A stretch of DNA of 64,000 nt from contig JAUCBJ010002461.1 in assembly GCA_032718475.1 (NCBI GenBank), positions 1-64,000 on the forward strand. Reading direction: 5' to 3'. The notes under the pieces are model-generated. The model worked only from the letters and a program-made list of their open reading frames with translations. It made no database searches and had not been told where the DNA came from. Shown here one piece after another: positions 45,291-56,975 of this stretch (its first letter is position 1; each line of letters opens with the position of its first letter). Source of the DNA: Nemertoderma westbladi (lineage: Eukaryota; Xenacoelomorpha; Nemertodermatida; Nemertodermatidae). The translations under genes were made by a program, and so were the position numbers.

Positions 45291-47380
45291 TGTCTGTCGC
45301 TCTATTATGTCCAATTTTATATGTTTATAACTCAGCCAAACCTCTTTGAAATCTAACCAAACTTAGTTGTTCTGGAAAAGTTTAGAAATTTTCCAGTTGA
45401 ATTTGCGTGTGGCCTTCAAGAAGATAAGATAAAAGCAGTTAATTAGTTAATTAAGATGATTACGGTAAAAACAGCATTTTATGCCCGCCCTTTAAAGGAA
45501 ATTAATTATTTCCTAGTATAAGATTTAAATAATTATACTTAAAAATTATACAGCTGTAATCCGCATACCCCATTCCATTATAGTTTTTAATTAGTTTAAG
45601 TGATTTGCTTTAAGAAATTAAAATACCCCATCACTCTATACTTCTATCTCCCTATATTCGTAGAACAATTAGCTATATAATTTCGTTGAAGTGTTGATAT
45701 GGTAAATTAATATTTCAGTATCAATACTCTCAGCCTAAGGCAAGTTTTAATATTTCTTAAAAATTGGGTCGCCTCCACACCTAAAATATAATTAATATAT
45801 TAATTATAAATGAATTGTTGTGGGGTGGGTGACGGCGAATTAAATATAACATATTATATTTAATATATTACTTTTAAAACACAAATTTTCTGTTAATACT
45901 GGACTTTCATCAATCCTCTGTGCGCCTTTGGGTTGGGGTGGTGCAGATCAAGAGGGGGGTTGAAGTGGAGGATCTTTCCCCTCATCTTTGATTTATTGGT
46001 GGTGTGGTTAAATTTCTTTAAAATACCGATTTTGTGATACCATAGAAATGCTCAATTTTAATTTGTATTTCATAACTGAGCCTCGTGTTTCACGAAGGCC
46101 CCACGAACGTGTATAGCTTAGTTTGCAATAGAGTTGGATCATCCTAAGTCCTGTTTAAATTACTTAATAATTTATATTGTATGTTACTTTATTTCTATTG
46201 GCTAAAACCTATGTCCTCTCTGTGGCATCATTGCTCCTTTCCTGTTATTGGCCAGGTGATGAAAGTTCTTGAATGTTATCTTGCTAATTTAAATAGTCGA
46301 AGAATGCACTAATACCTTAGAGTGTCAAGAGATTTTTTGAATTTCCTCTGAGTTTAACATTGCTATATTTCACCTGTAATATGCTGTATTACCTGTAACA
46401 TAACCTGGCTATTAGCAATTTCTATCAAAGTTATCCTCAAAATCACATCGTGGAAAAAATAATTTATATCTCTGTGGTGTTCTTGCATATACTATTAATC
46501 ATAATAATTTTTCCCCATACAACATTTACTAAAACGTTGCTTACACATGTTAAATACTCTGAAAATGGAGCTGATCTTAAAATTGGTGAGTAAAACACAA
46601 TCCCACAGAAAATAATATTTAGAAATTTTGTAGGATGGAGTTAAAAGCTACAGTTTATGAAATTTTTAAAAATTTACCATGAATTTACCAAGCCATGACA
46701 ATTGACAAGCACATACTTAACTATATTATTAAACTGGATTATAAAGCCTCTAACAGTACCTACCTTCACATAAGAACCAGTAAAATGTTGTCGAACCTCA
46801 TGTTATTAAAATATCTGGAAGTCTCAGGCTTAAATGTTCTTAAATTGCCTGTTACAAGTAGCCGGTATCGATAATGTGTACTGTATGTACAGTAGGCATA
46901 CTTCTCGTCTCTCACTAATGCAGATACTTCAATGCTCTCTATTAAAATTAAATTTTCATTAATTTCTTAAATCAATAGGACTATGAACAAGTTGGATTAT
47001 GAACGAATTATCAATTCAATTTTCATAGTTTGTGGTTTGCATTACCAATTTTAGCTTTAGTATCTAATATATTGATCATCTGATATTGTTCTTCTTCTAA
47101 AATACTAAATTACTTAATCCTAATACCTAACTTATCCTAAAATACATGTTCTTGCCCTGCTTTAGTGTGCTAATAATACTAATAATATATTGTTGTTGTT
47201 CTGGATCAATACCTACCTGGGTGTTCCTAACTTAACTAAAATAAGAAACAAATTTCATCTGAGATATTTATTAAATGAACAAATATTTACCAAACATAAA
47301 GATTACATAAACATTTATTCATGTGATCTAATTGTACGAGACATTGGGTCCCATGATTGTACCACCGTCTCGGTTCAATA
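45291..47380. other. AT-rich spacer of about 2 kb
   Basis: No supported gene, repeat or RNA. This is the longest stretch of ordinary-looking unique DNA in the window. Short frames have no family pattern. Confidence 0.5.
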
Positions 47381-48101
47381 AGCTCCCTGCAGGCGGATGA
47401 ATTGGGGATTTACATGGCTGATCGCGAACTGTGGATGTGATGGGATCGTAGATCCCGACCGGGTAAGGTTTAGTACGCATCACCGTTCTTCTGGGCTGCC
47501 GAGCTAGTGTCCTTTTGGCCGAAGGCCGTTGGGGAAAAATAACAGAGTGATAGAGAAATGTACTGTAAATAACAGAGTATGATAATAGCACAGAATTAGT
47601 ATTTGATTGTTATCGCAATACAGAACAACAGCAGATAGAATAATATGTGATAACGTGGTGACGGTCAAAAACTATAACCGGTCTGCATCTCTGTGATTAA
47701 TGAACTGACCGGTAAATCAGAAATACAGAATAACTATATGATTGATACACACAGATATTGGTTTCACCTCTTACACTACTTGGCCTTCTGTACCCAATGG
47801 ATGCTTTCCTGCCTCTGTTCACATGCTCCCCTGCCTGCTATTGGCTTATATACTAATTGTCACGTTGGCACTCCCTATGAGTGTTTCCCCCCGCCTCTAG
47901 CCTTTACTAGCTGTGTTCTCCCTCCGAGGTGGTTTGACCTCTCACCTCTCTCTGTGGCTTTGGGGCTTGTGTCGCCCCCCCCCCCGAAGTTGGTTATGAG
48001 GCGAGATTATTATTGGTAATCTCGTATCGCCAACTATATTGGTAAAATGCCACTGGTCCCCTTTTCGGGTGGATAATGCAAGGGAATTGAATCCGCTTAC
48101 A
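47381..48101 (-). mobile_element. 3' LTR of BEL/Pao element 2
   Basis: On the minus strand it begins TGTAAGCGGATTC at 48101, directly after the polypurine run GGGGGGGAG, as expected at the 3' LTR of an LTR retrotransposon. Alignment to the solo LTR at 33.0-33.6 kb supports at least 47516-48101. The far end is uncertain and placed by composition. Known role: the LTR carries promoter, polyadenylation and integration ends. Confidence 0.7.
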
Positions 48102-48110
48102 CTCCCCCCC
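48102..48110 (-). promoter_or_regulatory. Polypurine tract
   Basis: GGGGGGGAG on the minus strand immediately precedes the LTR start TGTAAG. In LTR retroelements this RNase H-resistant purine run primes plus-strand DNA synthesis. Position and purity fit that role. Confidence 0.7.
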
Positions 48111-48773
48111 ATGCTATCTTCCCGGTGAGAAGATAGCATCAACCTTAAGTGCGCTTCAATTCCGCTGGAACCCAACCTAATATTAGGTGTGGGGTGGAGT
48201 TCTTTTCTCGGGGTCGGCTTTCCTGACCGCCCTCCCTGGGTGTGTTATTACTACCCCTCCTTGGTGCAATCACGAGCTATGTTGCACTAAGCTATCTGGG
48301 TATTTGAGAGAATTGTGCTCTCTCTTCATACAATTTTCTTTAACTCTACTCAAAACTCTCTCACGGACCTTGTTGTCCCATACTCTCACTTCGGTCCCTT
48401 GGGACTCTTCCCCTCTCACTGCTCACTCCCCACGTTTGAATTGCACTTCTTTCACTTCCTCACGCGCCAATACCTCCTCACCATACCTCCCCACTACCAC
48501 TCTCCTCTCTCTCATCGGGTCTCATGCATGTGTACATCATGTCAGTGAGATCCGTCTAAAGTCTCATCCTATTATCGTAGTCAAGTGGTCCCCAATCCCA
48601 GTAGCTAATTGGAAAAGGTTATATATGACTATAGTACTTACATTGGTTATATATTCATATTGATTATCTACATACATACATACTAATTGCACTTAATTAT
48701 TTGCACTTAGGAGTTCGTATTTTATCCCACATATGGTGCCTTCCAGGCATGTCCACATCTCCGTCCCTGAGTT
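48111..48773. other. 3' untranslated region of element 2
   Basis: Lies between the last minus-strand ORF and the polypurine tract. It is CT-rich on the plus strand. A plus-strand 158-codon frame crosses it (48187-48663) but has low complexity and no recognisable domain. Confidence 0.45.
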
Positions 48774-51290
48774 CTAGTTCGCTCCTCCCTTCTTCAGGAA
48801 CCATCTTAGTTCTTTGCCCCTGTCATCGTCTTGTCTGGGCTGCTTCCTTCCCTCTAGTTTGTCCTCCCTGAGACTTCTCATTCTTGCCGTTACTGTCTTG
48901 CTAAGCCCCGTCGTTGGTTCTTTGGGCGCTGGTGTTATCAACTCCCGGTAACGCTTTGCAGGTGGCCCTTCCGAGTGTCCCTCCTGCTTCCCCCTGGTAG
49001 CGTCCCACAGGATCATTTTCATTGCCCATGGCACGTGTTCCGCCAGAAAGTCCCTGAACTCGCTCCTGTTCTCTGGCGACCATCTATCCAAGTATCTCTG
49101 TGTGTTGATGACTCCTTCATACGATGCCGCGGTCGCTACCTCCTGGTATGTGAATGGCCGTCTCCTCTTGATAATCTCCTGGTGGGCTCCCGGATTGATG
49201 TTGAAGAAGCCCCACCGGAACTCCTGGGCCTTCATCCTCTGCCGTGTCATAACACCGACGTCGGCCCACTCTTCGAAGATCTTAAAATTCTCAGCCAGTC
49301 GCACTGGCGCCCATAGTGCCCTGGAAAGTTGCACTTTGAGCAGCGGTTGTGCAGCCTCGGACACGCACCCATCCTATGGGTCGACTCGCAGCAGTAGAGA
49401 CAGCTTGTCCCCTTCTGAAATCGATACAAACAGCTCTTTTCTTGGTGAGTCAGTCTCCCGCAGTAGTCACAGACGTGTATCAACGCGTCCCGCCCCAAGG
49501 CGTCCTTTGCCCCGAGCGGTCTCCTAGGTCTGTGGAGCCGTTGATAGGCAAACATCTGGACACTGTGATCCCTACCCATATCAACGTCTTCCTCCACCCT
49601 CGGCATCGTCTCCCCAAACACTACCCATGGTGCCATTCCTGGTTGCTCGCCCAACCTGATTGTGCTTCCCGCGAAATCCATTGCCGGCTCCTCGTGCACC
49701 CAGGCACGCTTGCCGGGTTTATCCCAGAAGGCTCTCACCCCGCTGGCCGTCACCACTCTCCCGCCCACCCAGTCCATATCTGAGTGGCCGATCCTCTCAA
49801 TGGGCGGCATCTCTCCGAACTCGTCGTCATCTTCCTCCCTCGGTGGAAGTGGATCTGGACCCGGTAGATCCACTATGTCCCTTTCCGCCTCGGTTTCCAC
49901 CCGTAACTTTCCACCCTTCCTGCTCCCTCGGTCTCTTCCTTGCAAAATCGCCCTCAGTGCCCCCTGGTATGGGCATCACTTGCAATCCCGATTTCGACTG
50001 TTTCGGTGATCCCTCCGTCCATCCCAGTTCATCTTCCAGAAACTCGCCTGAGGTCTCCGATCCCCTCCTCAGCTCGTCCAAATTCTGGGCTTCGAACTCA
50101 TACTCCTCTCCCCTTATATCCGCTTCTCTCCTGTCTGCCTCCCTCCTTTCTCGCCTGGCAATCTCCTCCAGCCTCTTCTCCTCGATTCTATCCGCTTCCA
50201 GCTTCTCCCACCTGTTGTAGGGTGTATCCACCTCTCTATCAACTACGTGTCGGCTATCGTAGTCCACCGACTCGCCCTTTAGCCCCGGGTGGTCTACCAG
50301 ACCTTCGAAGGCCACCTTAAGGCTCTCCTATAGTTTAGAGGTGCTCCTGATAGCAGAAACACCGTTGGCTCTCTTCCGATAACCATGGCCATGAATAGGT
50401 TTAATAAACCTATCATTACCCAATCTTCCTGTAAGATATATCTCTTCTGATATATTTTTATCGCCCCCCTTCGGAACTGATACACCTCCTGTTTTCCTGG
50501 CCTCGCTCCCCATTTCAGCGAGTTCGCCAGTTCCACTCCGTACTCCTCCCGGAACTTTCCCCAGTCCATCGGCTTGTGGCAGACGAGCCCCATGAGTTGA
50601 CCCATCGCCACTGCTCCACAATGTCCTGTGTTCTCTACCAATCCCAATACCTCTGGCCCTGTCATAGCCATATAGACCGCTTGCATGTCGAGGAGGTTGG
50701 GGGTCTCCGGTCCGACGATCCTCTCCGCGTGTTCATGGATCGCTGATCCCACCTTCACCGTAGTCTTCTCCCTCACTAGGTCCTGCACCTCCCTCGGCAA
50801 CTGGTTCAACTTCGGCCCGCTCTTCTTCCCGTAGGTCCCCAGATCGAATAGAAAGATATCTCCGTTTTGCGCAGCAAAATGCAGTAGTATGGTTCTAGCC
50901 GATCCCGCCGACCCTCTTCTCGAGCCCTCGTCGTCCTCCACAGTCCCTTCGTCATCTAGGACCATGTATCCGCCCCTACTCACAGACTCTACAAACCTCC
51001 TCCATTCCTTCCTCGGTGGTTCCCTCGGATACTTCGGTATCCCGAACTTCGCCTTGTCTCCCTTTACTACGTAGTGAAAATGCTCGAGGATTGCGTTGTC
51101 CAACGACAGTGTCCCGTAGGTCCCGACCAGTCGTCTCTCGTGCATCTCCCTAAAGTGGTCCTGCAGTGCTCGCGCTTTGTACCCTTCGGTAGCGGTTTGT
51201 AGTATCCCCTCGTCTACTCTTCCGGAAGTCCACTAGTAGCTCCTTTCCAGTCCTCTCCGTCTTTCTCTTCTTCACTAGCCTCTCTGCCAT
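48774..51290 (-). pseudogene. ORF downstream of integrase: exonuclease-like fold + three zinc knuckles
   Basis: A probable ATG at about 51290 opens MAERLVKKRKTERTGKE. The frame then shifts near 51225 and continues at 51145. The N-terminal part has the landmarks of a DEDDy 3'-5' exonuclease: YMVLDDEGT (motif I, D-x-E), TILLHFAAQNGDIFLFDL, VKVGSAIHEHAERI (motif II with E for D), LLDMQAVYMAM, and WGARP...VYQFRRGAIKIY, where motif III Tyr/Asp are replaced. It is followed by a charged Glu/Arg-rich, coiled-coil-like stretch (about 50.2 kb), an acidic linker and three CX2CX4HX4C knuckles (CDYCGRLTHQEKSC, CLYCCESTHRMGAC, CSKCNFPGHYGRQC near 49.4-49.5 kb). A C-terminal region ends at 48774. At least three further frame changes occur. 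The exonuclease is probably inactive. The knuckles imply nucleic-acid binding, as in Gag. Confidence 0.68.
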
Positions 51291-51825
51291 TACGAACTTT
51301 CCCGCACACTCACCGTATTGGTGGTGCCTTACAAATGCTCAATTAAATGAGTGCCGTTTAACAAGATGGTCTGTGTTCCATTCAGTAATGCTCTACCTGC
51401 TAAATCCTAATTTTTGTCGTATATTTCTAAATATACGCCCCCCAAAGTGCCAATTTTCCCTAATTTACAAATTTTGTCCGTTACTTTAATTATGATTCTA
51501 GAACTCCCTGCCTACAGTTGCTATAATTTATTAAATTTTACCCCTAATATTATTTATCCTTTCTCACTATGCTATTATCAATTGTCGGCGGGTTATTTTA
51601 CTTAGATAACCCCTCTAGTTTGTATACAGGGAAGACTAGCTACATTTTACTATGCTAGCTACATACCAGGCAACTTTCTGGCCCTGTAACAAACTTCCTA
51701 AGCGTACACTACGGGCTGTGCAGTACAGTAGTCTGTCTCGTGCGGCCTACATGGTCTATCCTGCTGTACCCACGTGCCCCCCTCTCCCTTTCGTGGCGCT
51801 CTCAATGCCCACAGCCTCTATGGTA
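51291..51825. other. Spacer in element 2
   Basis: Non-coding region between the zinc-knuckle ORF and the 103-bp repeats. It is more AT-rich than the flanking ORFs. Confidence 0.4.
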
Positions 51826-52350
51826 CTACGTACCCTACTACAAAGAGTATGTGTACATACCCTTTACTCTCTTACTACGTGGCACCCTCAGTGCCCACAA
51901 CTTCTAACTCTTATGGTACTATGTACCCTACTACTACTTCCATGGTAAGCCTATATACCATACTCTCTACTCTCTTACTATGTGGCGCTCTCGGTGCCCA
52001 CAACTTCTAATTTTTACGGTACTATGTACCCTACTACTACTTCCATGGTATGCCTATATACCATACTCCCTACTCTCTTACTACGTGGCGCCCTCGGTGC
52101 CCACAATTTCTAACTCTTACGGTACTATGTACCCTACTACTACTTCCATGGTATGCCTATATACCATACTCTCTACTCTCTTACTACGTGGCGCCCTCGG
52201 TGCCCACAACTTCTAACTCTTACGGTACTATGTACCCTACTACTACTTCCATGGTATGCTTATATACCATACTCTCTACTCTCTTACTACGTGGCGCCCT
52301 CGGTGCCCACAACTTCTAACTCTCATGGTACTATGTACCCTACTACTTAG
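51826..52350 (+). repeat. 103-bp tandem repeat, about 5 copies
   Basis: Units carry CCTACTACTACTTCCATGGT, TATATACCATACTC, CTTACTACGTGGCGC and GTGCCCACAACTTCTAAC. Successive copies start 103 bp apart (51947, 52050, 52153, 52256) and the outer ones are more diverged. As 103 leaves remainder 1 on division by 3, overlapping plus-strand frames are open. It sits between the integrase and the last ORF of element 2. Confidence 0.9.
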
Positions 52351-52504
52351 TACTACGTACTGTCTACTACTATTACTTTCTACAATCTTACTACTTATTT
52401 ATTATTTGCTTGTTATTTATTTTTATATTTTTATATTTTTATGTGGGAAGGGCGTCTCGCCCTCATTCCCACCCCCTCAGTCCAACATATTGGACGACTA
52501 AACA

Positions 52505-53741
52505 CTAAGGCGACCCTTCCAATAGGCAACACTTTCCTACAGCCCTCCTGTAGGTCTTCCTATCTTTGGCCCCTATCTTCCCTCCTATCCTGACTTCCAC
52601 CGACCTAACTCTTCCGTCCTCATTGGGGTAAGTATCCACCACTCTCGCTAGTCTCCATTGGTTATTGATAATTGTGTCATCTGTGATGATTACCAAGTCA
52701 CCCTTCTTTAACTCTCTACTGGTATTCCTCCACTTACTCCTCCTATGCAGTGTCGGAAGATACTCTTCTATCCATCTCCTCCAATACTCCGCACTTATTG
52801 CCTTGGCGACTTTCCAGCTTTGATGTGAATGTATGTCATCTGGATCTACACCCCGCATGGCGATTGTGGCCAGCCTCTCCATTAGTAAATGCCCTGATTT
52901 TAGGACGTCCAGTGATTCCGGGTCGTCATTCTCGGGGTATAGCGGTCTGCTATTAATGATTCCCTCGCACTTGGCCAACACCTTTCTTAATACGTCTTCG
53001 GTGACCATATGGTTGTTCATCAGTTTGGTCATCAGACGTTTGGAGCTTCCGACAAGCCTCTCCACACACCCTAATGTATGTGGCGTGTACAGCTTTCTCA
53101 TTTCCCACTTTATGAGACGTCTTCTCATAGCCGCCCTGACATCGTCTCCCTCTAGGATGTCGAAGGCCTCGGCCAACTGGTTCTCTGCTCCCATGAAGTT
53201 GGTCCCGTTATCCAAATATAACAACTCTAGCGTCCCCCCTCTGCGGGCTACAAACCTCTCCAAGGCATTAATAAATGCCGACGCCATAGCGTCCTGCGCA
53301 AGTTCTATTCCCACTGCTCTTGTGTTGTTGCAGACAAAGATAATGCCGTAGCGTTTCTCTGTGTGCCGCATCACCTTAATCTTAATCAGCCCGAACATAT
53401 CCATGCCGCAGTGTGTAAATGGCGGGTCGTGATGCCTCACTCTGTTGTCTGGTAATGGCGCCATCTCCTGTACGGCCCTCTCCTTTCTTGTCCATCGGCA
53501 GGTCTGGCACTGCCCCACCACCGCCTTCACCATCTTCCTAATGGGTAATCCAGAACGTCCTTCGTATCTCCGTGAGGGTCTGATTCGTGCCTCCGTGTAG
53601 TATCGATTTATAGGAGTCCCATATGATCTGGTGGACTATTGGTGATTTATTGGGGATTAATATGGGTTTCGGTGGAATAACTGGGCTGTTGTTGTTTACC
53701 ACTCTGGAATTCATCACCAGGATCCCGTCGTCGTTTAACAA
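52505..53741 (-). pseudogene. BEL/Pao integrase, element 2
   Basis: The N-terminal part (53538-53741) has the His pair of the zinc finger (ILHGGTNQTLTEIRRTFWITH) and the next frame (52505-53533) the Cys pair (GQCQTCRW). The core shows CGMDMFGLI (first Asp), LDNGTNFMG (second Asp) and CVERLVGSSKRL (Glu), then a C-terminal domain with KGDLVIITDDTIINNQWRLA. These are BEL/Pao integrase features. Frame changes at about 53738 and 53535 cancel each other. Residues differ widely from element 1, so this is a different BEL/Pao lineage. Confidence 0.88.
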
Positions 53742-54118
53742 CGGACAGCGGACAGCGGAGACAGCGGGTTGAGCTCGCTGCCTCGACGAAGGTGCTGTTG
53801 TTTGCTGACTCTGTCCACTTCGTCGGCGTACCCCTTTCTTTGCTCGTATCGTATTATGGCTTTAGCCGCTCCTTCCAGATCGATGGTAATGCCCATTGAT
53901 AACAGATCTGCTGGATTGTCATCGGTAGGGCAGTACCTTATCTCGTCTATCCTGTTCGCAACGAATATAGGGTATCTTGTCTTCTCGTTATGTAGCCACC
54001 CTAACACTACCACAGAGTCCATCCAGTAGTATGTCTCCACTATGTTGGGTGTAGTGTCCATCAAATAAGCGGTGGCCCTTACTCCTAACCTCGCAGCTGT
54101 CAGCTCGAGTTTCGGCAC
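53735..54118 (-). pseudogene. BEL/Pao RNase H region, element 2
   Basis: PKLELTAARLGVRA, the YYWMDSVVVLGWLH patch and PTDDNPADLLSMG match the BEL/Pao RNase H region that removes the RNA strand of the hybrid. It is in the same frame as the RT upstream and separated only by a TAA at 54119-54121, so a single nonsense change (or a read-through stop) divides them. Confidence 0.85.
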
Positions 54119-55574
54119 TTATGCTGAATCTGGTGGCGTCGACTTCGCTTTACTAAATGCAAGTCTGGGCTTATGAGCCCCCTTTCGCTGTACCAAATAA
54201 AGTGCCGCTCCATATGCTTCCAAGGATGCATCGGAAAACATGTATAGATCCAGATCCGTCATGTTTCCGTCCGGGAAGTACACGTGTGGTATGCTGTACG
54301 TCCCCATCTCTTCTAGACTCCCGGTCCACTTACTCCACTGTCTACTTATTTCTTCCGGGACCTCCGTATCCCACTCATCCTTTAACTTATATACTTTCTT
54401 TAGTATTTGCTTCCCCGTGACTAACAATGGGGATGCTAGGCCTAGGGGATCGTATATCCTCGCTATGTATGATACATAGCCTCGCTTAGTATGGATCTCT
54501 GCGCCCTCTTGGCTTAGTTGATACTCCAACTCGTCTGTCTCCTGATTCCACACGATCCCTAGCGCCTTTTGCTGAGACTCCACTCTCTTGTCTGTCATAA
54601 CCTGTCCCTTTACCTTTGTGGGGTTGTCCATGGTCGACTCTGGTCGTTTGTCTTCTATGGCCTTCATAAATTCCTCGGAGCTGGACTGGAACTTAGTAAG
54701 GTTGAATCCGGATCCTTTTAGGATGTCGTGAACTTCATGCCCTATCTCCAGTATTTCTGCTGCCGTGTTTCCAGATCCCATCCCATCATCTACATAGAAA
54801 CCGCGTTGAATCATGTCGATCGCCTTTGCACTATACTCTCCTTCCTTGCCCTCTATCGTATCTCTTACAGCCGTAGTCGTTGTGAATGAGGACGACTTGG
54901 CCCCCATGTTTTGCACCACCATTTTGTACATCGGTATCTCAGATGGTTCTTCGTCGCCGTTGTACCATAGGAAGCGCTGACTGTCGCTGTCTTCTTCCAT
55001 TACACGGACTTGGTTGAACATGCCTTCAATGTCGCAGGTGAAGGCATGCCTTCCATTTCTGAATCTCAACAGGACCTCTATCCCCGAGTTGTAAATGTTG
55101 GGGCCTTCCAGCAGATAGTCATTTAGGCTCTTTCCATTCGTTTTGGCCGACGCGTCGACCACCATCCGCAGTTTACCCTTCTTCGGATCTAAAGCAACGT
55201 GCAGTGGCAAATAGTAGGTCCGTCCATGTTTGGCTCGTTGACCGGTAACTCCATGGCCCACCCCTTTTCAACGTATTTTCTAATTGTTTTATGGATGCAC
55301 TCATCCTTCTCGGGGCTCCATCTGAGCATCTGCTTCAGTTTGTGAAGCCTCGTGAGTACCATCCCTTCTTTATCCCCTCCGAATATGGTCCGTACTCTCT
55401 CGTGGGCCGTCGGACAATCCATACCGACTATGATGGATACCTTCGAGATGTCCACTTCGGGTATTGAGAAATCGATATCGTCCAGGAACTGATATTGCTC
55501 AACCTCGATTCTTGTGGGCCGCCTGGTGTTTATATTAATCGATTCTATTATTTGGATGGGGTCGATAGTTGCCC
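54119..55574 (-). pseudogene. BEL/Pao reverse transcriptase, element 2
   Basis: After a short protease-like remnant (VDISKVSIIVGMD near 55.45 kb), pre-RT sequence (RWSPEKDECIHKTI) and then RT proper: KLRMVVDASAKTNGKSLND, HAFTCDIEGMFNQVRV (catalytic Asp), FYVDDGMGSG (YVDD) and ARIYDPLGLASPLL. One frameshift lies near 55210. I find no D-S/T-G protease active site upstream, unlike element 1, so the protease is probably deleted or unrecognisable. Confidence 0.88.
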
Positions 55575-56463
55575 TATAATCGCATCCTGGTGCTATTGCT
55601 GATATTGTAATGGGGGAATGTCACCCTGTCCCCCCTTCCCACTGGTGTTATATTTGGTACTGGGGTTGATATTACTATGTTAGGGCCCATACATCTATCG
55701 GCAATAGCTCCCCCCTCCCCTGGGTATATATTATATCCTTGCATATTATAGTCATACTGGTGTGCAGGTACCGGTATAGGCCTATCCACTTCTTGCCTAC
55801 CTACCGGTATGTATGCCGAGACTTCCGGGTCTAATCCCGTTGTCCGCACTATCCCATCGCCTACACTATCTCTTCCAGCATGGCCTATAGTATGTGCAGT
55901 AAGGCCTACAGTATGTCCTGCAGTCTGCCTATGTCCTTGCGGATCGAAGTTTAATCTTCTCAAATATTCCAAGAAGTCCTCCCCGCGACTACCGTACTCT
56001 CGATCGGCAGCTATGTCCCGTCGGGAAGTTTCTCTTTGATCCCCTCTCCTTTCCTCATCCTCGCACCGCTACATCCTTAACCCTTCTCCCGGTGTGTGGT
56101 ATATCTCACCAGGTTGCGTCTCTCCGGGGCGACGGCAATCTCCCGGAGTTCGACCCCACCGACTCTCTAACTCCATCTCGACTACCGACAGTTCACTGTC
56201 CGTCCTTCCTCTCCAGTTGCTCGTAGCAACGCTCCTTCTATTCTCTCGACTTCGTCTCACTTCAGTGTATTGATCCTCCTCGTGAGATCTCGCTTCGACC
56301 TCCTGGATAAACTCCACTGTTCTTCTTCCGTCTTCTGACTGGCCTCAACGTCATCTCGCTCGCCCGCTCACGGCGCCAACGTCTCTCTCTCTGTCCGGTT
56401 GGACGGTCCTGGGGATACTCGCAATCCCCCTACTATTCTCTGTCGTTGGGTGCCGCGGTTCAC
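55575..56463 (-). pseudogene. Gag-to-pol linker, element 2
   Basis: Frames 55574-55972 and 56069-56317 encode polar, Arg/Glu/Gly-rich sequence (EDFLEYLRRLNFDPQGHRQ and SNWRGRTDSELSVVEMELE patches) with no zinc knuckle or protease motif. Frame changes separate them. Position between the Asn-rich ORF and RT suggests a Gag C-terminal or protease-linker region. Confidence 0.45.
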
Positions 56464-56975
56464 CTAACTCGCCCCGCGCACCTCCCGCCGACACTTGTGG
56501 ACATTCTCTGCCCCCCTTCTCGCCACTAATCTCTCGTGGTGGGGTGCTCGTAGCCCCCCCCCCCATCCATAACCTCCCGCTTCGCTTCTTCGCCCCTCTC
56601 TAGTCGACGCACTATCTCTACCCTCGCTGGGTCTATTCACCCCCGCCTCTCCCTGTGCAACTGCGTGGCCTTGCAGGCTCCTGTTGGCCGGACCACCTGT
56701 CCCCCCTACGTTCGTATTAATTGCACCGTAATTAATAATATTATTCTTATTAATTTCCTTGGGGTTGTTTAACGTATTATCGTTACCTAAATTAGTATTT
56801 AAATTAATTAAATTATTTTGTTCAGGATTAGGATTGTTATTTGGATTATTTTGCACATTTAAATTACAATTATTATTTGGATTATTTTGCACATTTAAAT
56901 TATAATTATTATTTGGATTATTTTGCACATTTAAATTAGAATTATTATTTGGATTATTTTGCACATTAAAAATAT
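56464..56975 (-). pseudogene. Asn-rich Gag-like segment, downstream of nested RT
   Basis: The frame begins with four NNPNNNYNLNVQ-type 12-residue repeats (36-bp period) and passes through an Asn/Ile-rich stretch into Gly/Arg-rich sequence. The upstream continuation (NNNSNLNVQ) lies on the other side of the nested element at 59583. It is the only repeat here whose period is a multiple of three, consistent with selection on a coding frame. Confidence 0.55.
56837..56972 (-). repeat. 36-bp in-frame coding repeat
   Basis: About four tandem copies of a 36-bp unit with GTGCAAAATAATCC and AATAATTATAATTT landmarks on the minus strand encode NNPNNN(S/Y/C)NLNVQ. Slippage in this repeat changes the Gag-like protein without shifting frame. 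Confidence 0.85.

Noticed and set aside
48187-48663. Plus-strand 158-codon ORF as an env-like gene
   Set aside because: It is antisense to the 3' UTR of element 2, low in complexity and lacks signal, transmembrane or glycosylation patterns consistent with an envelope.
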